Positions 35,389 through 48,289 of a DNA stretch of 64,000 nucleotides are shown piece after piece. Both the position numbers and the translations under genes were made by a program. The notes under the pieces are model-generated. The model was not told where the DNA came from, ran no database searches, and worked only from the letters and a program-made list of their open reading frames with translations. How positions within the stretch are numbered: position 1 is the first letter of the stretch; each line of letters starts with the position of its first letter. The stretch covers positions 7,192,001-7,256,000 of the forward strand of contig NC_092310.1 in NCBI RefSeq assembly GCF_036785885.1, given 5' to 3'. The DNA comes from Coffea arabica (taxonomy: Eukaryota; Streptophyta; Magnoliopsida; Gentianales; Rubiaceae).

Positions 35389-35511
35389 GGGTAAATGTAA
35401 TAGAACTTCATAATTTCTGTTTTTTTTATTCACAAAATATATTTTCATGTGTATGTGTATTTGTGAATAAAAAATCAAAAACAGAAATCATGAAGTTCTA
35501 TCACATTTGCC
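35389..35511. repeat. Near-perfect inverted repeat (hairpin), about 123 bp
   Basis: The left arm GGTAAATGTAATAGAACTTC pairs with the right arm, read in reverse GGCAAATGTGATAGAACTTC. Pairing continues through ATAATTTCTG and TTATTCACAAA to a loop of about 15 bases. It could be a tiny MITE or a source of small RNA; no target duplication was resolved. Confidence 0.75.
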
Positions 35512-35513
35512 TG

Positions 35514-35578
35514 TTTGTATGTATGTATGTATGTATTTGATATTTAGAATGTATGTATGTATGTATTTGATATTTAGA
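35514..35578. repeat. (GTAT)n and duplicated flank
   Basis: Runs of GTAT/ATGT units are followed twice by TTTGATATTTAGAA, giving a two-unit tandem repeat of about 34 bp. Confidence 0.75.
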
Positions 35579-35851
35579 AGGTGACATTTATAAAGAGAAT
35601 AAGCTCAGCCTTTTTTTGTTTTTTAAATTTTTGTCTAGCAGGAAAGGAATAGGATTCGAGAAGGGCACAAGGGAAGGGAGACTTGAATCCTAAAATTTCT
35701 AAATCCCGAGATTTCAACCTTAACTATTAGCCTAAGACAATGTAAACTCATCCCATGCTAATGTGAAAACATATTACAACGCATTAGCCAACTATAGTGA
35801 TTCGTACAAATCACCTAAACGGCACTTTAGTTGACAGTAGAACTCAATAAG

Positions 35852-36397
35852 TAGGAGTGTGCAAAATCAAAAAGTTCCGATTTATCAATCGAATTCAAAT
35901 TGAATTCGAAATTTTCCAAATCGGTAATTTGGAATTTCCAATTTTGAATTGTGCAAATGTGGTTCATATTCGGTAACGGAGTTTTTGAAATCGAAATTTT
36001 CGATTTCGAATTATATTCGGTAACGGAGTTTTTGTAATCCAAATTTTCGATTTCGTATTCATAATTCGAAACTGGAAATAGAAATCGAAATTTTTTATTT
36101 TGATTTCATTTTATAATATATATTACTATATATTTATATATGTAATAATATTTTTTATAATATATGTAACATAAAATTTATATTATATAACAATACATCT
36201 AACAAAAAAAGGAAAAAAAAAGGAAAAAAGATTTTCAAATTTGGTGAATTCAGAATTTACCAAATTCATAATTGAATTCGAATTTGGAACTAGTGAATTC
36301 AAAATCAAATTCAGTCGGTAATTCTGCTGCCAAAATTTTGAAAAATTCTGAATTCAAAGTTCCAAATTATTGAATTCGAATTAGTTGCACATCCCTA
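35852..36397. mobile_element. Non-autonomous hAT element, 546 bp
   Basis: The ends TAGGAGTGTGCAA and, in reverse, TAGGGATGTGCAA pair at 11 of 13. The flanks TCAATAAG (35844-35851) and TTAATAAG (36398-36405) match at 7 of 8. The interior repeats GAATTCGAAATT-like words that make many partial hairpins. It lies 570 bases from the similar element at 34863. Confidence 0.82.
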
Positions 36398-36484
36398 TTA
36401 ATAAGTTCACGCGCAATTGAGCTGCAACTAGTTGGCACTCTCCCTTCTCTTCTTTCCAAGAAAACAACAAATGATAAGAAAAGT

Positions 36485-36891
36485 TCAAAAATCGAGCTTG
36501 ATCAATATCGAGATCGAGTTGAGTTCAAGTTGATGAAGTTGAACTCGAACTCGAATTTGAGTAAAAATTATTAAACTCGTTAACTCGCAAGTAGCTCGTG
36601 AACTCGATTATATATATATTATTTTTCATTTTAATAGTAAAATTACATATATATTCCTAATATTTTATTATTTGTTAAGAAAAATTATTATTTTATTCAT
36701 TTTTAAAAAATAAAATAATTTTTAAAATAAAATAATTATTATTTTTTTATTTTTTTAAGCTCTAACTCGAGCTCAATCTTGACATTTTAAACTCGTCGAG
36801 TTCGAGCTCGAATTCAAGTTTCATAAAATTAAGTTGAGACTCGACTCGATTAGTATAAAATTCGATTCGACTGGACTCGTTTGCACCCCTG
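36485..36891. mobile_element. Relic of a CTCGAG-rich hAT element, left end missing
   Basis: The same subterminal words as in the 34863 element (AACTCGAGCTC, GTCGAGTTCGAGCTCG) surround an AT-rich centre. The segment ends GACTCGTTTGCACCCCTG, a typical hAT terminus. No matching left end or target duplication is visible. Confidence 0.5.
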
Positions 36892-37924
36892 CTTAGATAC
36901 ACTTGTGCCAATATTTGTATTGGTTAATTCCATCATTTAGTTCTGTGAGAAATATTTGATGTACTTTCTTAGATTTTCCAAAATGATGACAACGTTCTCA
37001 TTTTATCCTTTTGCGATTTCAGCAAAACATAGATGAAGTAAGTTTCAAAATTTTCGCACAGAAATTGCAAGGGACAGAAGTATAGCGAATTGAAACTTTG
37101 GCAAACTTGTACAGTTCATTTTTTGGAATTTCTGTTTTGGTTTGTAACCATGTTTTTTAAAATTTGTTTCCATTCAACTATTTTGTTTTACATGCATTAC
37201 ATCACAAACAATGTCACACTATTATTCTTAAAAATTACACTCGTGTTATTGCCAATGCACCATGTTTGAACTACAAGTCAAACGAGAAACCAATGGCAAG
37301 AACTATGAACTTAAAGCCTTAAAACAACGATAGCCCAATTTCAAACGAATAGCAGCCAAAAATTAAACAGATCTTGATTTTTTCCCCTCTTGCACTTTTC
37401 ATCATTCACTTATTTCGTTATTTATTTATTTTTTGAAAATATTGCTTTTTTTTTTTGGTTCAAAAAAGACTCTAAACTTTCCAGGGGAGAAAAAGAATCG
37501 CTTTCAACAAGAAACCCTATCGTTTTAATCTGTAATTAAGTCACTAGATATTAGAAAAGATGGCCTCTTCATACCTACCCAAAAAAAGACGGTCTCTTCA
37601 ATACAACTCTGTAATCTTTTTTTATGGTTGTCAGTTTTTAATTAATTGTATCCATTTTTCTAATTGTACACTTTCTTTTCCTGCAAAATAATAAATAACT
37701 AGGGGTTCATGCAAAATCCCACTAGATCGAAGTCCCCCTTGAGCTTTTCTTTTGATCTTTAAGAAAAGTCATTCTGCTAATTGTTGTCCCCTGATAGAAA
37801 TTTCGTCATATAGTTTTAATTTGTTTCTAGTAAGATGGTCAAATTGTTTGTTTTTTCTTTTACTTAATAAATGTTTTCTTAGAGTTTCCCTTGTGCCTGA
37901 AGTCATTTAATCTTTGGACCAACT
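36892..37924. other. Gene-free intergenic stretch
   Basis: No gene, RNA gene or bounded repeat could be supported. Confidence 0.55.
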
Positions 37925-37927
37925 CTA

Positions 37928-38475
37928 CTTTGCACCTCCAAATTTGCACTACTTTTTTATTTTACACCTTAAATTTTAATTTTGAATAATTTGTACTCTA
38001 TGCTCTCAATTTTGGACACTTTGTATCCTAAACTTTCAAATTTGTCCTATTTAAGTCCAATTAATGACAATATTAGAAAAATTAATGGAATAGAAGACTC
38101 TATAAATTAATGATGTTGTGTTGAAAGTGATCCAAAGGAGTCCAGTGATCACGGTTAAAATAATATGCTACAGTATCATTAATTTGCACTATCTTCTATT
38201 TTGTTAATTTTGATAATAGAATTAGTGATTGGGACCATAGAAAACAATGACAATGTGCCGAAAGTGATCGAAAGGAGTTGCAAGATCACCGTTAGAACAA
38301 AATCATACGTTATCAATAATTTGCACTATCATTTATCTCATTAATTTTGCCAATATTGTTATTGATTGGATTTAAATAGGACAACTTTGAGAGTTTAGGA
38401 TGCTCAAGTATCTAATAGTGAGAATTTAAGGCGCAATGTGTCCAAAATTCAAATTTAGTGTGTAAAGTGAAACGT
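37928..38475. mobile_element. Probable long-TIR MITE, borders uncertain
   Basis: Imperfect inverted arms of about 150 bases share CTTTGCACC/CTTTACACA, then TCCTAAACT(T/C)TCAAA, TTGTCCTATTTAA and TCCAAT. The exact ends and target duplication could not be fixed. An 11-base unit, GTATTCCTA, is repeated three times just after it. Confidence 0.5.
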
Positions 38476-38499
38476 AGTATTCCTAGTATTCCTAGTATT

Positions 38500-40864
38500 C
38501 CTCCATCCCATTTTACTTGTGATGGCCAACTTTGTACACAGTTTAAGAGTTTTATTATTTGATTAGCTAGTAAATAGCTCTTTCCATGACTACCTCTTCA
38601 TTTAAATTCAAATTTTGTTATTTGCTTTTAAATTTTTGAATTACACAATGGATAGTTGGAGCAATTAATTTCAAAACATGACTTTGATGCACGTTTTGGA
38701 AATTGAAAGAAGGGTAAAATGGAGAGGTTAATCTTTTTTCACTTTCTTTTTTAGATCAGGAGAAATATCAAGGGACAAATTAAAATGAAAATTAAGACTA
38801 ATAAAATGGGAAGGAGTACAAGTTTACGAGTGCAAAGTGAAATTAATCCTTAATTTTTATAGTTCTTCCACCTTCGTTTGAAACAGAATGATCTCTCTCC
38901 GTGGAAGTCTTAGCATGAAATATTGAAATTTACAATTTGTGCTAATATTATGATCTCAAACATCATGACTATTCAACTTATGACTAACTATATTCAGAGG
39001 ATAAGCTTATTGAAATCTGCAAAGCACGGAAGGAATTATTAAAAGTAACATACATAAAAGCTTGGTGGGCATGACAAACATATTCAACAACATAAATATT
39101 AGCTTATTAGTGTATTTGACGCTATTCACGCATGAAATAATTGACTGATAAAATAAACTTTTTTTCTATTTATAACAGTGAGTGTCATGTTACATGTTAG
39201 CAACGCATTTTGATTTCATCAGAAACGCTTTTAATCTTTGAGGTCATCTAGCTCGTTTGGAAATTGTATTGTATTTTTTGAGAGTGTTTGCAAGTGTATA
39301 GAAAAATAACATTATCGTACTTTTATTACAATTTGATATGTGTAAAATAAATAGTGACCCAAAAATATTCTTAAAAAAAAAATCTACAATAATAGCAACA
39401 CAAACAAACTAAAAATCTTTGGTGAAAGTAGGATGATCCTACATGTATCCCTTTAAGCATTAATAATTTCTCATTTCTATTAGTAATATATTTGACACGC
39501 AAGTAGTTATCCATAATTTAGTCTTTCGCAGACTTCTACTAGTAAAAGGATATTTTCCGGGTCTAATGTGATATAATTGTTTCATTTACAACGGTTTTCA
39601 ATTGTTTACTCAAAAACAAAATGGTGTTTTTGACATTTTTTTTCCGGAGATGACAACTATTTCATTTACAAAGGTTTTCAAGGGGAGGGGCGGACCTAAA
39701 GAGGTCCAGGGATAACGCGAAAGGGAGTGAATCACCACCGGATCAAACGGATGCACAACACACCCGTCTGGATTTTTTTGAAACAAGCCACTTTAAATGT
39801 GGCATTTGGCGAGAGGCAAGTCTTAATGGCTAGGTGGTGGCCACTGTATTTTTGACTCAATGATTTGGAATTTTAAAACATATTCGCCCTACCCCTACAT
39901 GCACTTGTCAATATACGTACCTAGGTTTACACTCTTAACATGCACTTATCCGAGGATAGAGCATCTTTAATCGTGCGTACGAGAATTTCGGCCATGCATT
40001 ATAGGTAGAACAATAACGACGATATAAATGAGAGGCAAGGAATTAAAGCAAGGAAAGTAGGATTATCCCATGATAGCCCCACTACTCTCGACTACTGCTA
40101 GTCCTAAGACTAAAAAGCTAGAATATAATCTTTTTTGGTACGAGGATCAAGTCCTATTCTATTAGGTCAAATTTTGTAAAGGCAAAGTCATTATGGAATG
40201 ATTATATTGCTGGTATATATATCACAGTCACTCAAAGTCATTATAAGGGTTTGACGATTAGCAAAGATGTATTTTAATTTTGTGTTTATCTTTAGAAATA
40301 ATTAACTATAATATAAGACAGTTAATCATGTCACATCATCAGTCATGCCCCTTTGAACCTAGAAACCTTTCTTTATCTTTGTTTTGTATGGAAAGGAAAG
40401 AGGAAAGAAATTATTATCTGTAGAACCCAAAAAATTCACCAAAAATATATAGAAGATAAATTTGATAAAATCAATGTATATAGGGAGGCAATTTACACAC
40501 ATATTTTATGCGTGGGAGAAGAGAAATAATACCAATAATAATCTATTAATCACTTCATAAGAACAAAACTCTCAATTTTTCATTCTTTTCAACTAATACA
40601 ATAATAAAACTCCCTATTTATAAACTTATGTGACTTGGTAATTAAACAAATCTTATAATCATAAGAAATTTCTTAATAAAACACAAATTGCTAAACAATA
40701 AAACTATCATAACTTCACTCAAATAAACTACTAAAACTCGATTTGACTAAATATTGCTGCTAAACAATAATATGAAAATTTCTATTTTTGAACCTTGATT
40801 TAATATGCCAACATTATCAAAAGTTGAACTTGCATTCTACTATGAAATAAACAACACCGAATAA
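38500..40864. other. Gene-free intergenic region
   Basis: No coding sequence is supported. A piece at about 39677-39900, starting GGGGAGGGGCGGACCTAAAG, is more GC-rich than its surroundings and may be a transposon relic, but I could not find its ends. Confidence 0.5.
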
Positions 40865-40872
40865 GTTATAAT

Positions 40873-41925
40873 TAGAGGTGTCAAATAAAACCATTTAACT
40901 AATTTTACCCATATCCGCCCATTAATAATTGAATATGGGTACATTAAATTTTTATATATGGATATAAATGGGTTACCTAATTATACCCTAATTAAATGGG
41001 TATAATTAGGTAACCCATCTAACCCATTTAACCCATTTAACTTACATTCCCAAACCTTTTGTATTTCCTGGGGTGAAAAAGAGCTGGCTGGAGTTTTTTC
41101 AGGTGGAAAAGACTCAAATTCTTGAAAATTGCAATCTACACCTGTAAAAGTATCCCAATTATGTTCTTGAGTAGTGATGGGTCTGGTGAAGAATTTCAGG
41201 GAGAAAAAGAGGGGGTCCCTGGAGGATGAGCAGTTTTGAAAATTTAGCAATTATTTACGCGATTTACTTTCTATAAAATGGTGCAAGTTTTGAAATATTT
41301 GATAATGGCTAACCTTTTGTATTTCCCAAACTATTTTTTATGTTAAGTATTTTTGTTTTATTTATTATATTTATTTGTTGGTTTTATCTTATCGCTTTAT
41401 TTCCTTGTAATTTATTAATTTGATCATTTTTTAGCATCATCAATTTATGACAAATTTTAGCTTCCTTTCTTACCTTTTCAAATGAAATTTTAAATTTATA
41501 AACGAAAAAATACTAGGGGTTCAAAGTTTCGGATTAAATTTTTTGTTAACTTTCATATTATTTAGTCCAAATTTTTAGATTCTCATTGTTCAATTATTAA
41601 ATAATATGTAATTTTGCAACATGGCATGCGGATGGAAAAAAATTGATAATTAGACTTATTTGGCATAATAAGTAAATATTTAAAATTAATGATGGATGTA
41701 AAATGGTATAAATTGATAATTTAGTTTACAAAATGAATTTATATGAGCTTGTAAAAATTTAGAATGAATGGGTTATAAATGGGTAATTGGGTTACCCAAC
41801 TCATTTTTTGATTTACCCATTTATACCCATCTAATTAAATGGATATAAATGGGTTGACTCACTTATACCCATTACCCATTTTACCCAACCCAAACCCGCC
41901 CAAATCACCCATCTTGCCACCTCTA
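40873..41925. mobile_element. Non-autonomous hAT element, 1053 bp
   Basis: The left end TAGAGGTGTCAA matches the reverse of the right end, TAGAGGTGGCAA, at 11 of 12. GTTATAAT flanks both sides (40865-40872, 41926-41933), a perfect 8-bp duplication. Subterminal DNA repeats ACCCATTTAACCC-like words on both sides. The centre holds an 89-codon minus-strand frame without known similarity, which I do not regard as a gene. Confidence 0.9.
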
Positions 41926-41933
41926 GTTATAAT

Positions 41934-44057
41934 TATGTTCTTAGTTTTTTGTATAATTATTATTTTGCGATAAGTATGTATACAATAAAAATTCTACCAA
42001 TTATGTTTTTTTTTTGGGATACTTGAAGGCACTGAATCTCAAATGACTGTTTCAGGGATTTCCAGCTTTTCCAACATCTCTTCTGATTAATTAACAATCT
42101 AATCAATTTATGAATTAAAGATTGATTTATGTAACCCTCTGCATGCTCATTCTTTCTCACCATAGGAAATTTCAATCTCATTACAATGTATGCTGATGTT
42201 CAATTAGCATTAGAATCAACAAGTCTGGCAGATATTCATCCACGACATAAAGTTTTCATTGAAACCTAAACTATACTACATTCATTTGCGAAGCTAGCGT
42301 AATTCTATAGCATTGCGAGAATAATGGCTTGAGATCTCCAACACATTACAGGAGCATATCATCTTTCACTAGTTAAATAAATTCAATATAGCTAGCCACT
42401 ACACACAAATACACATATACATACATATATACATATACATACATATATACATATACATGTATATGTACATGTCATGGATACATATATACACATATACACA
42501 TATATGTATATATGTATGCATACATACACGTATATATGTATATGTCGTGGATACATATATACATATATACACATACATACATATATGTATATATACATAC
42601 ACACACATATATATATATATGTATATGTAGACATGTTTTAAGTAATGGAACAACAAAATCACAACGTTTGATCAAAAAAAAAAAAATCACAAGTTGAATA
42701 CAAAAATTCCTGAAGAAAAATATTGGAACAGAAAAAAGATATAATGATATCTCTAAAAGCATCATCACTATAGTAGTACCATATGACATTTCATCTTCAA
42801 AGCTTTCTGTCCTCCACAAGGCCACAAGATTGTGGAATGATGTGAAACCTTAAAATGATATGAAATCAGGTTTACACCAGCATTAAAATCCACATATAAT
42901 AAAGTTGTATGTCGTGATTGGATTGGATTATTTAGTAGCCAATAAGGCTAACAATATTATCATCCCATCATCAACAAATTGGAGCTTTATTTCTGAGGCC
43001 GGGGAGGCGACACTTTATCTCCTTAATTATGTTGCTTATTTCTTCTCTAATTAAATGCCAACTATTAGGACAGAGAGCAAGAAATTAAATAATTTATCTG
43101 TATAATGATTTTGAACATATGAAATTTGCGAGAACATTTCTTCATCAAAATTGGATGAGGATAGTAAAAACATATAGATAACTATTGTTGTTAATAAATT
43201 AATGTAAAAACGTATATTCAAATTGAATAAACGAGCATGAAGCATTGAATTTTAGACACCAGAAATATTTCATGTTTTTACATATCTTGTAAACCTCAAA
43301 TTGCTCTGTCCTTGTTCTCTATGTCGAGTTGAGTCAGGATTTGTTTCCTTTCATTTCAACTTAGTTAGGTCGAACTGTACACCCCATGTTTGATGGCTAT
43401 CATCAAGACTTATGTCATAAATCACCTGCTTTAGTATCTTTTGAACAAGAAGAAAAGACGCTTGAGTTTTCTCCCCCTCATATATACACACGGTCACTAT
43501 AACTTCAGCTCTATTTATTGGTTTGAAAAAGATACTGCTCATTTGAAATTAAAATGTGAAATGAACGATTAATAGCAGGAACCAATTTCACGGCAGCCTA
43601 TAGTTCTTACCTGCTCACGAGTAACAGAAATCACCTGCTCAGTATGGAATAAATCAAGAAATGTGAACGTCCTTAGTAAGTCAGTAAATAGCGGAATGAA
43701 ACATCAAATACTGTTTGATAAGGCCATAAAACTACCAGAGTGTCCATTAATTAGCAGAATGTCTATTAATTAGCACATGTTGCCAACTTCTAATTACAAA
43801 ATCCTGGAGAAAGTAAATCACCATCGCAGAAGCAATCATGCCCTTCACCAGATCTAGAAAGTTCTTGCTTATCTTATTCTAGCTAGAACTAATCAATCTA
43901 CTAGCTAGAAACTAATCAATCTACTAGAGATCTATGGATCTCTCGACCATTGAAAGGTTTAAAAGCATTCGAGTATCCCTTGATTTATTTAAGACAAGAT
44001 TGCTCTTATCCTGATATAATCAACCTCCCCAAATATCAAAACCAGATACTGCAAAAT
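41934..44057. other. Intergenic region with a long (TATACA)n-type microsatellite
   Basis: No gene is seen. A degenerate run of ATACAT/ACATAT units spans about 42410-42632 and produces artificial frames of Tyr, Ile, Cys and Val on both strands. Confidence 0.7.
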
Positions 44058-46937
44058 CTAGACTTTGTTGAGCACATCATCTCCGCCTTGATCTTCCTCC
44101 TTGTTGGATTGTGTAATTGAGTTATCTTCATCAGGATTACCACACTTGTACCACTTTGCACAGAAAATGTAGATCACGAAATCAATTGCACTCAGGCAGG
44201 CAATGAGGAAGTAGAATTTGTCCATGTGACCTTCATTCAAGTCCTCAGGGATCCATCCAGGTTTGTCACCCTTAGCAGTTATCTGCATCACCATATTAAC
44301 CAGCATGCTACTGACAAAGTTTCCAATCGAGATTGAAGCCATGCAAAGGGAGCTTCCAAAACTCTTGATTCCATCGGGAGCTTGGCTGTTAAAGAACTCC
44401 AATTGACCAACATACATGAACACCTCTGAAGCTCCTACGAGAACATATTGTGGAACTTGACAAAATATGCTTAAAGAACTGGATTGTTGTCCGGGGATGA
44501 CTCTTTTAAGTCTTTCAATCTCTGTTACACCAGCTGCAATCATCGCTAGCATTCCTATGATTATCCCAGCTCCCATTCTTTGAAGCTCAGTTATACCTTT
44601 GGGATTTCCACTCAATCTTCCGGCCAAGGGGACAAGAATTCTTTGATAGATTCCAGTGCAGAGTAGGACACTGCAAATGTCAAAAGCAGACATGCTAGCA
44701 GCCGGAAGATTAAATTTCCCAAGACTTTTATTCATAACTGCACCTTGCTCTACGAACAATGAAGCCATTTGAGTGAAAACCACAGAGTATATAATAGTGC
44801 AGAGCCATATTGGAAACATTCTTATAATACATTTGGCTTCTTCAACCTGAGTGATGGTGCAAAGATTCCATGCACTTCTCTTGCCAAAATTTTCTTCTTC
44901 TGTCATTATTGCTGCCTTGTCCAAAAACCTAGCATTTTCACAAACAGGAAGCCAAAATACTTAGATAATTAGAATTAAAACAGGATTGATAACATGCAAA
45001 AAATCCATTGTTATGGAATTAGTTTTGAAGTTAATTGAAGATATGTTTATTTACTCACCCGAATTCGTCTGTGTGCAGAATCTTTCTACTTCCTTTAATT
45101 ACTGATTCTGATCCTTCTACCTCATACAGTTTATCACTATCAACTTGAGGAAGCTTACATTTTTTTATTGCAGCAACAAATACTTGAGCAACACGCGGCA
45201 AAGGGTTACCAAACGGCTTGATATATCGATAGCATGATGAGCCAAGCAAAAATGATGCCAAGGCTACAACAGCAGCACCTGCGGACACCCAAAATCCTAG
45301 TGTCCACCTGCCAGTATCCTCATAATATACCAATATGGTATTTGAGAATAGTGAACCAACATTGAGAGCAAAGTAGAAATAGCAAAAGAAAGCAGCTTTG
45401 GAGGATTTCTGTTTTGGATTATTCTCATCAAATTGATCTGATCCAAACGTTGCAAGAGTTGGCTGGTGTCCACCATATCCTAGTGCTACGAGATATATTC
45501 CTGAGTAAAAGATTGCATTGCCAATTGGTGTAGTGGGATTACAATCTAGTATTCCATCACCACATCCAACAGGTTTAACCAGCATAAGCCAGGATGACAA
45601 TGATACAATCACCAAGCCCTGAAAATTCACGTTAAACATAAATTAGATCTAACCATATCCATGCAGATATAACAAAAAACATATAATCCTTGAAATCTAC
45701 AAAATCTGAAGTAGTATAGAGAAAAGTTAATTTACCAGAACAAGAATTACTTGAAAGATTGCACAGGTTAAATATCGACCCCAGTATGAATCACTGAGAA
45801 AGGCTCCGACAAGTGAGCACAGGTAAACTGTTCCAGTCCATTTGCTGACATTATTGGCTGCAGAGGCATTATCTTGGCCAAGAACTCTGGTTAAAAACAA
45901 AACCAGATTTACACTGACACCAAAGAAAGCTAATGTAGCAAGACCTTGATTTGCTGAAGGATGAAAAAAGTAAAAAAAAAAAATCAAGAAGATTAATTGA
46001 TGGTAAGAAATTCAGGAAGATTGAAGAATTATTAAAAACTAAAGTAGCATTATTTTGTTAATTTGGCAGACTAAAATTACCGAGCAAGAGAAATGCCGAA
46101 CTCCAGCCTCCCAGGTGGTTTCTTATAGGTAAGACTCCTCCAATATTCAGACAAAGTTTCTGTTTCTGATCATAGTTGGCAGACCTTTCAACTTCAGACA
46201 TTTCTTCAAAGACATAGTTCTTCTTGCTTGCTTGTTCCTGAAGAATAAAGAATCAACATTCTGGATCAGTAAAGTTTAATTTACAGATTCATTTTTTAGT
46301 AAGAAATACAAAATTATGTCCTGAAACTAATTACTACTTCAAGTATTAGCTATTGAGATTCAACTGAGACTCAACTCATCTGTTAGGTATTATAGAAATT
46401 TTAAACTATCTTGAGACATAGTATGAAACAGGTGTTAGTGAATGCAAATTGGACCTAAGTTGTGGAAAAAAGGCTGAGACGCGGTCACAATTTCAAATTT
46501 GTGAATTCTACTTGTATTAGATAATAGACATGCACAAATTTCTGAATGCTACTCAATTTTTTTTATATCTTTTTCTTTTTTGTTGTGATTTAAGAAAGGG
46601 AATATTCGAAATAAATTACAAGAAATGGTAGAAGAATTCAAGACCATTACTAGATCACAATGAAAAGGACAGTTCGAAAATACTATGAAGAGAATTTTGG
46701 ACACTATTGTACTCACAAAAAGTGGGTGATATGACACCCGAAAAGCACAACCATGTTTCAGTAACGCTTCAGTGACTGCAACAAGAGCAAATTGACTCAT
46801 TGATCCAAAAAAAAAAAACATGAATTCTCCTCCAATGTGCTGAAGTGAAAAAAAAAGATGAAAAATAAAAGAATGAGAAGGGATATATCCTCTACCTTTT
46901 GTGAGATAGCCGTGTTTAGCGAGTCTACCGTAGCCAT
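44058..46937 (-). CDS. NRT1/PTR-family transporter, NPF7 clade
   Basis: Exons 46937-46896 (proposed), 46237-46081, 45953-45736, 45618-45059 and 44928-44058 join in frame to 1848 bp (615 aa) with GT/AG borders throughout. The sequence reads as a 12-span major-facilitator protein close to Arabidopsis NPF7.3 (NRT1.5). Diagnostic blocks are NQGLATLAFFGV (68-79), NNVSKWTGTVYLCSLVGAFL, SDSYWGRY, FGSDQFDE, FTQMASLFVEQGA and LEFFNSQAPDGIKSFGSSL. The ExxE(R/K) proton-coupling motif of most NPF proteins is replaced by the NQGLA stretch, as in NPF7.3, which loads nitrate and potassium into root xylem. That role here is inference. Exon 1 (MATVDSLNTAISQK) rests on splice fit only; starting at Met27 instead would give 589 aa. 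Confidence 0.92.
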
Positions 46938-47308
46938 GTAAGATTTTGTCTGCAAATTCTGCAATAAGAAAACGAAAAAGAAATTCAATAGTTGCTGCAA
47001 AGAAAGACAAAACTATGTGAAAACTTAGCCAAAATTTCTCTAAGGGTAACAAGCATCAAAGAAAAACCAGTAAGTTATTTTCTAATGAATAATACTTCAG
47101 TATTGTCTTTCTTTTTTATTGATGAATACAATACTATATTCAATAGGTTAAGATGATGCTAATAAACTAAGAAAGAAGTAAATCAGGCAAGGTCAAAGTA
47201 TGAGAAGAATGCCTTATAGACGCCAGCTGACATTTAGGAAGTTGTAAACTTGATCAAGAAAGCAAGTCAGAAAGAAGAAGTTTGATGCACCTTGTGCAAG
47301 AAATCGCC

Positions 47309-47316
47309 AATTTATA
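47309..47316 (-). promoter_or_regulatory. Possible TATA box of the NPF7 gene
   Basis: TATAAATT on the minus strand lies about 370 bases upstream of the proposed start codon. This gives a transcription start near 47280 and a 5' leader of about 340 bases. Confidence 0.4.
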
Positions 47317-48125
47317 GCAATGTAAGAAGAAATGGTGATGTGGGGATGACAGTGTGAGTCTTTTTCATAATTATCTATCTTTCTTCAAGAAAAATATTGT
47401 TCTTTGGGATAAAAGGAAAAAGAAAAATGCTGACATGTAGCAAGATGGGTATTCATTGAAAACCTCAGTGCTCTAAAAAATTGCTGATCACAAGTTTTGC
47501 AGAACTGTCCCAATCAGTGGATTTTTATGAGTCTCTACATATAAGAATGAGGTAGACAATGTTCTCTTCTATGGTTTTTTGTTTTACAATTTTTTTAAAA
47601 GATTGAAGTGCTTTTTATTTTGCTAATTAACTTTTTGCATCACCAACCACAACAAACAGTTCAAATTAATAACTCTTCTAGAACAGCATAAAAGTTGCAA
47701 AATGGAATCAAACAACTTCAAGGTCCCTCTCAAACTTTATGGTTAAAAGCTAACCTTCCATTTATATGATCACAGCAGCCAAAAAAATTCCCATACTAAG
47801 CATACAAATTTCAGGTATATGACAAGAAAATTAGGAAAAGATGAAAAGTTAATAGGCTAGAAATTCTGATCTAATTGGCCTAACCTAATTACAACAATGA
47901 ATCCAAAAATTATTGCAGATATTCTTTACTTAGATCATGCAATAATTGATCAAATAATTCTTCTATTTAGGTGTAACCTAACATATAGTATTTTTTTGCT
48001 GGTACAAGCCAAAAAAAAAAAAAAAAAAAAGTCATTTACAGAACCCTCAAATAAAGACACATGCAAAAGCCATAAACAAAATATCTTAGAAAACATTACT
48101 TTAAAACATTATCAAGTTCACAAAC

Positions 48126-48289
48126 CTTTTCTTAAATTTGATTACTGAAAGTAATATGAATTCCGGAGTGTTTCCAGACTCTGGCGAAGGCGAAGATCGC
48201 GTATCAACTAGCCCAAGTGGCCGTGAAGCCAAGATGCTTAGTCTAGGACCTCTCGGAAAACTATCAAAGCCGGTTAAATCTATTGACAT
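48126..48289 (-). CDS. Possible first coding exon of an unrecognised gene
   Basis: From ATG 48289 the frame begins MSIDLTGFDSFPRGPRLSIL and stays open to KFKK, where AAG|GTTTGTG could be a donor (exon end 48126). Without splicing it closes at 48101 as a 62-residue peptide. The DNA is clearly richer in GC than its surroundings, and TATAAATA on the minus strand at about 48488-48495 would start a transcript near 48460. The peptide is rich in Ser, Pro and Arg and has no membrane segment. I do not recognise the family. No downstream exon could be assigned before the NPF7 gene on the same strand. An alternative is a chance frame in a promoter region. Confidence 0.4.

Noticed and set aside
35104..35478. 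124-codon minus-strand frame
   Set aside because: It runs across the border of the 34863 MITE and into the hairpin. The Ser/Arg-rich part is the CTCGAG array read as codons.
42392..42825. Several overlapping frames rich in Tyr, Ile, Cys and Val on both strands
   Set aside because: They are products of the TATACA-type microsatellite.
46549..47052. 167-codon minus-strand frame upstream of NPF7
   Set aside because: It has a Phe/Leu/Ser-rich random composition and no similarity. It overlaps the proposed micro-exon in another frame and the first intron.
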